Below the pieces are notes generated by a model, which worked only from the letters and a program-made list of their open reading frames with translations, made no database searches and was not told the DNA's origin. This document shows, one piece after another, positions 1 through 5,388 of a DNA stretch of 8,320 bases. The translations under genes were made by a program, and so were the position numbers. Within the stretch, counting starts at the first letter, position 1; each line of letters begins with the position of its first letter. This DNA comes from Tessaracoccus flavescens (lineage in GTDB: Bacteria > Actinomycetota > Actinomycetes > Propionibacteriales > Propionibacteriaceae): the NCBI GenBank assembly GCA_020741375.1, contig DYZF01000058.1:1-8320 (forward strand). The letters run 5' to 3'.

Positions 1-934
1 CGTCCATGTCGTTTAGGAGGCGGCGCGCCTGGTGTTCCTCGGCGTCAAGACCGGTCAGACGCATGAGGCGGCGGGTGTGGTGCCCGGCCTCGACCACCTT
101 GGGCCGCATGCGGATGTGGCGGCCATCGGGAGATGCGTCGACGTCGATCTCGGCCACGTCGAAGCCGAGCGCGTTGAGCCGTCGCACCCGGCCCTCCAAG
201 CGGTACATCTCCGAGCCGTCGAACTCCTCGACGCCGGTGAGCTCCGCCCACAGTTGGTGGTAGCGATCCTCGATGGTGCGCACCAACCATTCCGGGTCCA
301 GCGAGGAATCAAGGATCCCGCCGGCCTCGAGGTCGAGGAATTCGCCGTAGAGGTTGGTTCGGGCGATCTGCAGATCGTGGGCGCGCTGGCCGTCGGTGAG
401 CTGATCGTGCAGCTCGCCGGTTTCGGCGTCGACGAGGTAGGCGGCGAACTCGCCGGCGTCGCGGCGGAACAGGATGTTGGAGAGGGAGACGTCGCCCCAG
501 TAGAAGCCGGTGAGGTGCAGGCGTGCGAACAGCAGCACCATCGCGTCGAGCAGGCGGTTGACCGTCTCGTGCTTGACGCCCGGGTAGAACAGCGAGCGGT
601 AGGGGAGCGAGAACGCGAGGTGGCGCGTCAGGAGGATCGGGTCCAGATGCTCGCCGTTCGCGTCCGCCCGTCCCAGAACGACGCCGATCGGATCGACGGA
701 GGGGACGCCGAGGCGCTTCAGCTCGGTGAGCAGGCGGTACTCCTGCACCGCCACTTCCTCGAGGATCTCCTTCGCGGCGTAGATCTCTTCGCCAACCTGC
801 AGGAACCGCACGACGTGCCGCGAGATGCCGCGCGGCAGCGCGACGAGATGCTGGGTTGGCCAATCGTTCAGCGGCACATGCCACGGCAGCTGAATGAGTT
901 CAGCGTCGGGCTTGGCGGCGAGGAAACGAGGCAC
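1..934 (-). CDS. DUF4032 domain protein with kinase-like fold (3' end cut by window edge)
   Basis: 311 codons are present, starting at GTG 934 (MPRFLAAKPDAELIQLPWHV) and running off the left edge without a stop. An in-frame TAA at 944-946 leaves GTG 934 as the only sensible start; no strong Shine-Dalgarno is visible. The protein resembles actinobacterial DUF4032 proteins, which carry a lipopolysaccharide-kinase/aminoglycoside-phosphotransferase-like N-terminal part. Visible kinase-like landmarks are YAAKEI with Lys55, Glu65 in the following helix, the catalytic-loop-like GDVSLSNIL (147-155, Asp148 and Asn153), and LVDAE with Asp169 in the DFG position. A second part (about 195-311) has the conserved feel of the DUF4032 C-terminus. 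No signal peptide or membrane segment is seen, so it is probably cytoplasmic. It lies 54 bp downstream of metB on the same strand with no obvious terminator, so co-transcription is likely. The substrate is unknown; kinase activity is an inference from motifs. Confidence 0.85.
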   Translation of the reverse strand, partial: MPRFLAAKPDAELIQLPWHVPLNDWPTQHLVALPRGISRHVVRFLQVGEEIYAAKEILEEVAVQEYRLLTELKRLGVPSVDPIGVVLGRADANGEHLDPILLTRHLAFSLPYRSLFYPGVKHETVNRLLDAMVLLFARLHLTGFYWGDVSLSNILFRRDAGEFAAYLVDAETGELHDQLTDGQRAHDLQIARTNLYGEFLDLEAGGILDSSLDPEWLVRTIEDRYHQLWAELTGVEEFDGSEMYRLEGRVRRLNALGFDVAEIDVDASPDGRHIRMRPKVVEAGHHTRRLMRLTGLDAEEHQARRLLNDMD

Positions 935-988
935 GCGCCCAGCTTAGACCGGCAGGCCGTTGCTAAGCCATGCGACGGGTCTCGTCGA

Positions 989-2140
989 TCAGCTTCCTGC
1001 GCGGGTGAGCGCCTCGTCGACGACGGCCACCAGATCGGCCGCAGACTCGATGCCCACGCTGATCCGCAGCAAGCCCGAGCCGATTCCGGCCGTGGCCCGG
1101 GCATCCGGCGTCATGCCGGCGTGCGTCATCGTCTCGGGATGGCAGATGAGGGATTCGACGCCGCCCAAGGATTCGGCGAGGTGGAACACCTCGAGGCCGT
1201 CGAGGAACCGATCGACGGCGGGCCGCCCGCCTTCCAGTTCGAAGCTGAGCAGGGATCCGAAGCCCGACTGCTGTCGGGCGGCGACGTCGTGTCCGGGGTG
1301 GGCTGGCAGCCCTGGGTAGTGCAAGGCCTTGACGCGACCGTCGAGGGCCTGGATCAGCGCGGCGGTGTTGTCCTGATGCACGCGCATGCGGGCGTCGAGG
1401 GTGCGGAGCCCGCGCAGCGTGAGGTACGCGTCGAACGGGCTGCCGGTCAGGCCCAACGCATTGGCCCATTGCCGCAGCTTCTGATGCACGTTGTCCTCGG
1501 CCGCGACCGCGACCCCGCCCACAACATCCGAGTGGCCGTTGAGGAACTTGGTGGTGGAGTGCACGACGATGTCCGCGCCCAGCGCGAGCGGCTGCTGGAG
1601 CAGGGGGGAAAGAAACGTGTTGTCCACGACGGCGAGGGCCCCGGCGGCGTGCGCGGCGTCGGCGGCGGCCTTGATGTCGGTGATCCGCAGGAGCGGGTTC
1701 GACGGCGTCTCGATCCACACCAGATCGGCGCCGTCGAGGGCGTTGCTGAAGGCGGCGCCGTCGTTGAAATCGACGAAATCGATGGTGAAGCGCCCCTGCT
1801 GGGCTAGGAAGGTGAAGAGTCGCCAGGTGCCGCCGTACGCGTCGTGCTGGCAGACTACGCGCCCCCCGGCGGGGACGAAGGCTTCGGCGATGAGCGTGAT
1901 CGCGGCCAGTCCGGTGGCGACGGACGTGGCTCCTGCGCCGCCCTCGAGGGTGGCGATGGCGTCGTTGAGCAGGTCGCGGGTGGGGTTGCCGGAGCGGCTG
2001 TAGTCGTACTCGGGGGAGTCGTCCAGGCCGTGAAAGGCGTAGTTGGTGCTGAGGTAGAGCGGCGGCACGACGGCGCTGTACGTGGGGTCCGTTCCCAGAC
2101 CCGAGCGCATCCCGCGCGTCCACCGTCCCAGTTCATCCAC
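989..2140 (-). CDS. metB: Cystathionine gamma-synthase (O-succinylhomoserine thiol-lyase type, PLP-dependent)
   Basis: The product is a cytoplasmic PLP enzyme of the Cys/Met metabolism family, joining cysteine to an activated homoserine to give cystathionine in methionine synthesis. The match to remembered E. coli MetB is strong along the whole length: YSRSGNPTR (47-55), DAYGG (100-104, Tyr102), VVDNTFLSP (171-179), STTKFLNGHSD (195-205, PLP-binding Lys198), FGSLLSFEL (294-302), LAESLGGVESL (321-331), and LLRIS near the C-terminus (Arg359). The start chosen is GTG 2140, preceded by AAGGAG with a 6-nt gap and giving 383 aa, close to the 386 of E. coli MetB. The frame is open to GTG 2230, but that would add 30 residues unlike the family and would include one arm of an inverted repeat. 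The DUF4032 gene follows after 54 bp. Whether the acyl group is succinyl or acetyl, and whether the enzyme also has gamma-lyase activity, cannot be told from sequence alone. Confidence 0.95.
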   Translation of the reverse strand: MDELGRWTRGMRSGLGTDPTYSAVVPPLYLSTNYAFHGLDDSPEYDYSRSGNPTRDLLNDAIATLEGGAGATSVATGLAAITLIAEAFVPAGGRVVCQHDAYGGTWRLFTFLAQQGRFTIDFVDFNDGAAFSNALDGADLVWIETPSNPLLRITDIKAAADAAHAAGALAVVDNTFLSPLLQQPLALGADIVVHSTTKFLNGHSDVVGGVAVAAEDNVHQKLRQWANALGLTGSPFDAYLTLRGLRTLDARMRVHQDNTAALIQALDGRVKALHYPGLPAHPGHDVAARQQSGFGSLLSFELEGGRPAVDRFLDGLEVFHLAESLGGVESLICHPETMTHAGMTPDARATAGIGSGLLRISVGIESAADLVAVVDEALTRAGS

Positions 2141-2165
2141 CGTCGACTCCTTCCAAGCCCCTGTC

Positions 2166-2171
2166 ACAATA
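2166..2171 (-). promoter_or_regulatory. Candidate -10 box for metB
   Basis: TATTGT on the minus strand fits TANNNT and lies 25 bp before the metB GTG, which would give a leader of about 18 nt with the AAGGAG ribosome-binding site inside it. The region 17 bp upstream is GC-rich (GCGGCC-GCC-GGCCGC dyad at 2172-2186) and has no recognisable -35 box. Weak evidence, based on the box and its position only. Confidence 0.35.
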
Positions 2172-2188
2172 GCGGCCGCCGGCCGCCC

Positions 2189-2275
2189 GGGTTTGAGCAG
2201 TTTCAACTCCTCAACTCCCAGAATCGCCACCGGATGGCGAATTTCGGAGTCGAGTTGCAGGAACTGCTCAAACCC
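2189..2275. repeat. 87-bp imperfect inverted repeat (two 42-nt arms, 3-nt centre)
   Basis: The arms are 2189-2230 and 2234-2275, separated by CGG. The outer 14 bp are perfectly inverted (GGGTTTGAGCAGTT at 2189-2202 against its complement at 2262-2275) and the ungapped arms agree at 32 of 42 positions. Read outward from the centre, each arm opens with a start-like codon and encodes a similar peptide: MANFGVELQELLKP on the plus strand and VAILGVEELKLLKP on the minus strand. The element is less GC-rich than its neighbours. It sits between the ugpC terminator and the metB promoter. It could be a REP/MITE-like dispersed repeat, an RNA hairpin in an upstream leader, or a protein-binding dyad; only the symmetry itself is seen. 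Confidence 0.85.
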
Positions 2276-2306
2276 CAGCCCGCCCGACGGCGATGCCGGG
2301 ACAGCA

Positions 2307-2336
2307 ACAGGGCCCCGGCGAGTGCCGAGGCCCTGT
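2307..2336 (-). terminator. Terminator-like hairpin downstream of ugpC
   Basis: ACAGGGCC (2307-2314) pairs with GGCCCTGT (2329-2336). After one mismatch the stem continues with CGGC/GCCG closing a GAGT loop, giving 12 pairs in all. It begins 20 bp after the ugpC stop codon on the minus strand. The downstream tract (TTGCTGT) is only modestly T-rich, as is common in high-GC actinobacteria. Position and stem strength make it a good terminator candidate separating ugpC from metB. Confidence 0.7.
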
Positions 2337-2356
2337 GATGACGGAAGGTCAGCGAA

Positions 2357-3448
2357 TCAGGAGATGCGCTCTTCGGTCTTGTTGCTGAACACGTGCACCT
2401 GATCCGACGGCGCAGCCAGACGAACCATGTGGCCCTTGTCCGGAGCGGTGCGGCCGGCGACGCGAGCGACGAACTGCTGAGCGTTGATGATCTCGTCGTC
2501 CGACAGGCCCGCGAGGGTGCCGTACAGGTAGGAGTCTGCGCCCAGATCCTCGACCACAGCGATGTCGAGGCCGATGCCCTCGTCGGCAACCTGGAAGGCT
2601 TCCGGACGGATACCGATGGTGAGGCTGTCCTCGCCCTCGGCCTTGGCCAGAGTCTCACGCGGGATGCGGACGACGTAGTCGCCGATCTGCACGCCGTCTT
2701 CGACGCGCTTGCCGGAGATGAGGTTCATGGCGGGGGAGCCGATGAAGCCGGCCACGAAGAGGTTCTTCGGGGTGTCGTACAGCGCCAGCGGGGTATCAAC
2801 CTGCTGCAGGATGCCGTCCTTCATGACCGCAACGCGGTCACCCATCGTCATGGCCTCAACCTGGTCGTGCGTGACGTAGACGGTGGTGACGCCGAGACGC
2901 TGCTGCAGAGCGGCGATCTGGGTACGGGTGGAGACGCGGAGCTTGGCGTCGAGGTTCGACAGCGGCTCATCCATGAGGAAGACCTGGGGCTGACGAACGA
3001 TGGCGCGGCCCATGGCGACGCGCTGACGCTGACCACCGGAGAGGGCCTTGGGCTTGCGGTTGAGGAAGTCCTCCAGACCGAGGAGCTTCGCGGCCTCCTG
3101 GACGCGCTGCTGACGCTCAGCCTTGGCGACGTTCTGCATCTTCAGGGCGAAGCCCATGTTGTCCGCAACGGTCATGTGCGGGTACAGAGCGTAGTTCTGG
3201 AAGACCATTGCGATGTCGCGGTCCTTCGGCGGAAGGTCGGTCACGTCACGGTCGCCGATGTAAATCGAACCGGAGTTGACCTCTTCCAGGCCAGCGAGCA
3301 TGCGAAGCGAGGTGGACTTGCCACAGCCCGAGGGGCCGACAAGAACCATGAACTCGCCGTCCTCGATCTCGAGGTTCAGCTTGTTGACTGCGGGTCGATC
3401 CGACCCGGGGTAGACGCGCGAAGCGTCGCGGTAGCTAACAGTGGCCAT
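2357..3448 (-). CDS. ugpC: Sugar ABC transporter ATP-binding protein (MalK/UgpC/MsiK family)
   Basis: The 363-aa protein is the nucleotide-binding subunit of a carbohydrate importer, working as a dimer on the inner face of the membrane permeases. Motifs in order: Walker A GPSGCGKST (38-46), Q-loop Gln84 in MVFQNYALYP, signature LSGGQRQR (136-143), Walker B VFLMDEP (156-162), H-loop His194, then a C-terminal TOBE/regulatory domain (about 235-363) with IGIRPEAF (278-285) typical of MalK-type ATPases. The start at ATG 3448 is preferred over ATG 3457 because AAGGA lies 9 nt before it, whereas the upstream ATG overlaps the ribosome-binding site. No permease or solute-binding gene is adjacent. That orphan setting is what is known for MsiK-type ATPases, which are shared by several sugar importers; assignment as MsiK versus UgpC is inference. 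It ends at a terminator-like hairpin, and its leader holds several dyads. Confidence 0.95.
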   Translation of the reverse strand: MATVSYRDASRVYPGSDRPAVNKLNLEIEDGEFMVLVGPSGCGKSTSLRMLAGLEEVNSGSIYIGDRDVTDLPPKDRDIAMVFQNYALYPHMTVADNMGFALKMQNVAKAERQQRVQEAAKLLGLEDFLNRKPKALSGGQRQRVAMGRAIVRQPQVFLMDEPLSNLDAKLRVSTRTQIAALQQRLGVTTVYVTHDQVEAMTMGDRVAVMKDGILQQVDTPLALYDTPKNLFVAGFIGSPAMNLISGKRVEDGVQIGDYVVRIPRETLAKAEGEDSLTIGIRPEAFQVADEGIGLDIAVVEDLGADSYLYGTLAGLSDDEIINAQQFVARVAGRTAPDKGHMVRLAAPSDQVHVFSNKTEERIS

Positions 3449-3466
3449 GCCACACATTCCTTTCCA

Positions 3467-3484
3467 CGGGCAGGTACGTGCCCG
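3467..3484 (-). promoter_or_regulatory. 18-bp dyad in the ugpC leader, next to the ribosome-binding site
   Basis: CGGGCA-N6-TGCCCG is symmetric at 16 of 18 positions and is centred on GTAC. Its near edge is 18 bp before the ugpC ATG, only a few bases upstream of the GGAAAGGA ribosome-binding site. It could be a repressor operator or, in RNA, a 6-bp stem with a 6-nt loop. The centre is not the CG usual for LacI-family operators, so the binding protein, if any, is not identified. Confidence 0.45.
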
Positions 3485-3507
3485 ACGATCCGTAGTGGAT
3501 TGGAGCG

Positions 3508-3537
3508 CCTGAATTCAATCAGGGACCAATATTCAGG
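3508..3537. promoter_or_regulatory. Nested CCTGA/TCAGG dyads upstream of ugpC
   Basis: CCTGAAT (3508-3514) and ATTCAGG (3531-3537) are perfect 7-bp arms with a 16-bp spacer. A second partner, TCAGG at 3519-3523, makes a 16-bp imperfect palindrome with the first arm. The sites lie 60-90 bp before the ugpC start and just downstream of the candidate -10 box, where a repressor would be effective. No known regulator consensus is recognised. Confidence 0.35.
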
Positions 3538-3550
3538 TGTCCTTCGGTGG

Positions 3551-3556
3551 ACTCTA
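3551..3556 (-). promoter_or_regulatory. Candidate -10 box for ugpC
   Basis: TAGAGT on the minus strand fits TANNNT and would place the transcript start near 3544, giving a leader of roughly 95 nt that contains both dyad clusters. The hexamer 17 bp upstream (TTTCGT) is a poor -35 box. The same TAGAGT hexamer also precedes manA. Confidence 0.3.
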
Positions 3557-3589
3557 CACCTGCCCTGTTCGTGACGAAAAAGCGGGTCC

Positions 3590-3657
3590 ACCACTGTTGC
3601 CGAATTGTTATCTCGTGAGCGTCGACGAACCGAGGATAAATGCTTGTCAACAGTGGT
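3590..3657. repeat. 10-bp inverted repeat pair
   Basis: ACCACTGTTG at 3590-3599 is exactly inverted at 3648-3657 (CAACAGTGGT), with 48 bp between the copies. The pair lies upstream of the candidate ugpC promoter. It might be two half-sites bound by one regulator with looping, or chance in a 341-bp region; a perfect 10-bp match makes chance less likely but does not exclude it. Confidence 0.5.
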
Positions 3658-3776
3658 TTGGCGACGGGGTTCCGCTGGCATCCGGTGCCGGTTGTTGCCA
3701 TGGGGCGCCTCCGGAGGCGGCCGTTTGGCCTCTCCCGCCGACCGCAGCGATGCGCCGTCGTGCTGCACCGCTCGCG

Positions 3777-3782
3777 TACTAT
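3777..3782 (+). promoter_or_regulatory. -10 box for a leaderless DedA-like mRNA
   Basis: TACTAT is followed by 7 nt and then the GTG start at 3790. In actinobacteria that spacing puts the transcription start on the first base of the start codon. No Shine-Dalgarno precedes the GTG, which agrees. No good -35 box is visible. Confidence 0.5.
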
Positions 3783-3789
3783 CGCCAGC

Positions 3790-4602
3790 GTGAACGACGA
3801 ACCCACGAAGGACTCCACGCCGCAGCCGGCCGCCCCGGTCGACGGCGAGCCCGCGGCCGCCGCTCCCGCCGAGGCGGAGGCCGAGGAGCAGGAGTGGTGG
3901 GACGACGAAGGCATGCCGTGGAAGAAGAAGCCCGGCCGCGCCGATTACTGGTGCTTGGCCTGGTTCGGCTTCATCGGCGTCTTCTCGCTGGCTCTGCTGC
4001 CCATCCGCGCGTGGGCCTACGCGAACGCCCCTGACATCTTGGCGATGGTCACCGGCGGGCGCACAGCCGTGGCCATCAGCGGCGCCCTCGCGTCGCAGGG
4101 GCAGATGCCGCACTGGCCCATCGTGTTGATCGTCGCATCGATCCTCAGCCTGAAGTTCGACTGGGTCTACTGGTGGGCCGGCAAACTCTGGGGCCGCGGC
4201 ATGATCGAAGTGTGGGCCGGCCAGTCGAAGCGGGCCGCACGCAACTACGCCCGCGCCGAGCGCTGGGCCGAGAAGCTCGGCCCCTGGGCGTTCCTCGTCG
4301 CCTACATCCCCATCCCGCTGCCGCTCATGCAGGTGGTGTTCGTGCTCTCCGGCGCCACCAACATGAGCCTCAAGCGCTTCCTGATCTACGACTACATCGC
4401 CTCAACGCTGTGGCTGGTGCTGTACTTCTACCTCGGCTGGCGCTTCGGCGAGCCCATCGTCGACGTGCTCGCCGCCTACGCCAAGATCGCCATGTGGGTG
4501 GCGCTGGCCATGGTGGCCTTCATCTTCGTCTCCACGTACCTCGCGCAGAGCCGCAAGGCGAAGGCCGACGCCGCAGCGAAGGCCGACGCGAAGCAGGACT
4601 AG
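3790..4602 (+). CDS. DedA/VTT (SNARE-associated) family-like membrane protein
   Basis: The 270-aa protein has an acidic Ala/Pro/Glu-rich N-terminus (about 1-50, followed by KKK) and a Lys/Ala-rich C-terminal tail (253-270). Between them are hydrophobic segments at roughly 54-77, 111-130, 166-188, 198-218 and 233-252. The core AYIPIPLPLMQVVFVLSGATNM sits where DedA proteins have their membrane re-entrant motif, and the order of segments fits the VTT domain, a family tied to lipid-carrier and phospholipid translocation. The conserved arginines and acidic residues of classical DedA proteins are not evident, so this is a divergent member and function should not be transferred. GTG 3790 is chosen as start: the frame is open further upstream, but the added residues look non-coding and a TACTAT box lies 7 nt before the GTG. 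It converges on the methyltransferase gene with 3 bp between stops. Confidence 0.8.
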   Translation: MNDEPTKDSTPQPAAPVDGEPAAAAPAEAEAEEQEWWDDEGMPWKKKPGRADYWCLAWFGFIGVFSLALLPIRAWAYANAPDILAMVTGGRTAVAISGALASQGQMPHWPIVLIVASILSLKFDWVYWWAGKLWGRGMIEVWAGQSKRAARNYARAERWAEKLGPWAFLVAYIPIPLPLMQVVFVLSGATNMSLKRFLIYDYIASTLWLVLYFYLGWRFGEPIVDVLAAYAKIAMWVALAMVAFIFVSTYLAQSRKAKADAAAKADAKQD

Positions 4603-4605
4603 CGC

Positions 4606-5214
4606 TCAGTCCTCGCGCGAACAGATTGCGACGAGGAACGTCGAGTCTGCGGTGAACGGCTTCAGGTCCCATGTGGACAGCGGCAGTTCGACGCGCAGCC
4701 CGGCCGAGGCGGCGTCGGCGAAGAACTCCGAGAACTCGTAGCCGCGACCTGCGCCGAAGCCGATGATCGCGCGCCCCTCAGGCGCCAGGTGGTCGCGGAA
4801 CCGGCGCAGCACGTCCACCCGCGTCGTCGGCGCCAGGAATCCCATGACGTTGCCGGCCGAGAGGATGACGTCGAAGTTCGCCTCCACGCCCCGCGCGGGG
4901 AGATCCAGCTCGGCCAGATCGCTCACCACATACGTGGGGCCGGGGTAGTCCTCTTCCGCCGCCGCGATCAGCGTGGGATCAAGATCGACGCCCACGACGA
5001 CGTGGCCCCGCTCGTGCAGGTAGCCGCAGTGGCGGCCCGGGCCGCAGCCCGCGTCGAGGATGCGTGCCCCGCGGCCGGCCATGGCGTCGACGGTGCGGGC
5101 CTCGCCGTGGAGGTCGTGGCCTTGCGCCTCCATCATCTTGAAGCGCTCGATGTAGCGGCGGGAATGGTCTGGGTCTGCCGCGATGATGCGGGCCCACTTG
5201 CTCGGCTCAGTCAC
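4606..5214 (-). CDS. Class I SAM-dependent methyltransferase
   Basis: The 202-aa product (start VTEPSKWARIIAADPDHSRR) has a Rossmann-fold methyltransferase core: motif I RILDAGCGPGR (51-61), the acidic loop VVGVDLDP (73-80) with Asp77 expected to bind the SAM ribose, SDLAELDL (98-105) in the position of motif II/III, and FDVILSAGNVMGFL (114-127) as the motif IV strand. A post-motif strand GRAIIGFGAGRGYE follows. The substrate cannot be named from this. GTG 5214 is preferred: the alternative ATGs at 5241 and 5235 fall inside a strong hairpin, while AATAAT lies 7 nt before GTG 5214, the geometry of a leaderless start. The stop codon is 3 bp from the stop of the convergent DedA-like gene. Upstream on the same strand is tRNA-Thr, separated by the hairpin. 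Confidence 0.88.
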   Translation of the reverse strand: MTEPSKWARIIAADPDHSRRYIERFKMMEAQGHDLHGEARTVDAMAGRGARILDAGCGPGRHCGYLHERGHVVVGVDLDPTLIAAAEEDYPGPTYVVSDLAELDLPARGVEANFDVILSAGNVMGFLAPTTRVDVLRRFRDHLAPEGRAIIGFGAGRGYEFSEFFADAASAGLRVELPLSTWDLKPFTADSTFLVAICSRED

Positions 5215-5221
5215 GGTCTCG

Positions 5222-5227
5222 ATTATT
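5222..5227 (-). promoter_or_regulatory. Candidate -10 box for a leaderless methyltransferase mRNA
   Basis: AATAAT on the minus strand is followed by 7 nt (CGAGACC) and the GTG at 5214. It lacks the first T of TANNNT but keeps the key A2 and T6. No clear -35 box is seen at 17 bp. The same spacing occurs at two other genes of the window. Confidence 0.35.
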
Positions 5228-5228
5228 C

Positions 5229-5263
5229 CCCGCATCCCCAAAGCGCCGACGGCGGGGTGCGGG
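5229..5263 (-). terminator. Strong hairpin between tRNA-Thr and the methyltransferase gene
   Basis: CCCGCA (5229-5234) pairs with TGCGGG (5258-5263), and CCCC (5236-5239) with GGGG (5254-5257) after a single-base bulge, giving ten pairs that are nearly all GC. The hairpin starts 7 bp past the CCA end of the tRNA gene on the minus strand. No T-run follows, so it would be a U-less terminator or a processing signal for the tRNA 3' end. Confidence 0.55.
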
Positions 5264-5269
5264 CATGAA

Positions 5270-5345
5270 TGGAGCCCCCTGTGGGAGTCGAACCCACGAC
5301 CACTCGCTTACAAGGCGAGCGCTCTGGCCGCTGAGCTAAGGAGGC
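5270..5345 (-). tRNA. tRNA-Thr (anticodon UGU), CCA encoded
   Basis: The complete cloverleaf reads on the minus strand. The acceptor GCCTCCT pairs with AGGGGGC, with one G-U. The D stem is GCTC/GAGC. The anticodon stem CTCGC/GCGAG closes the loop CTTGTAA, giving anticodon TGT, which reads ACA and related threonine codons. The T arm GTGGG-TTCGACT-CCCAC is standard. The discriminator is U73 and CCA is encoded, for 76 nt in total. It lies alone between manA and the methyltransferase gene on the same strand. Confidence 0.97.
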
Positions 5346-5361
5346 TAGGGGCCCTATTGTG

Positions 5362-5386
5362 CCCGTGCGGGGGTGGGTTTCGCCAA
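5362..5386 (-). promoter_or_regulatory. Possible promoter of tRNA-Thr
   Basis: On the minus strand TTGGCG (5381-5386) stands as a possible -35 box, and CACAAT (5356-5361) lies about 19 bp further on, ending about 10 bp before the mature tRNA 5' end. The spacer is at the long end of what is tolerated. The alternative is read-through from manA, as no terminator is seen in the 43-bp gap. Confidence 0.3.
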
Positions 5387-5388
5387 AC

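Larger units (their letters stand above)
3449..3789. other. 341-bp divergent intergenic region between ugpC and the DedA-like gene
   Basis: No convincing gene lies here: reading frames that cross it lack a ribosome-binding site and are shadows. It is more AT-rich near ugpC than the flanking genes. It contains an 18-bp dyad next to the ugpC ribosome-binding site (3467-3484), CCTGAAT/ATTCAGG arms (3508-3537), a -10-like TAGAGT (minus, 3551-3556), and a 10-bp inverted pair ACCACTGTTG/CAACAGTGGT (3590-3599, 3648-3657). A minus-strand TTGACA (3645-3650) overlaps the second copy of that pair but has no -10 box at the right distance. Confidence 0.7.

Noticed and set aside
32..1807. 591-codon open plus-strand frame
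   Set aside because: It lies antisense to the DUF4032 and metB genes, both of which have clear family motifs. Long antisense frames are a by-product of GC-rich codon use; the translated sequence shows no family signature.
2138..2230. A 30-residue N-terminal extension of metB from GTG 2230
   Set aside because: It has no ribosome-binding site, includes one arm of the inverted repeat, and exceeds the family length, whereas GTG 2140 has AAGGAG at a 6-nt gap.
2141..2356. A SAM riboswitch before metB
   Set aside because: Such switches are common before methionine genes in actinobacteria, but none of the conserved SAM-I or SAM-IV core sequences I know is visible; the structure present is a simple inverted repeat plus a terminator.
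2393..3574. 393-codon open plus-strand frame
   Set aside because: It is the mirror of the ugpC ATPase; the Walker, signature and H-loop motifs lie on the minus strand. Its translation has no recognisable domain.
3645..3650. Minus-strand TTGACA as a -35 box for ugpC
   Set aside because: No TANNNT box occurs 15-19 bp downstream, and the hexamer overlaps the second copy of the 10-bp inverted pair.
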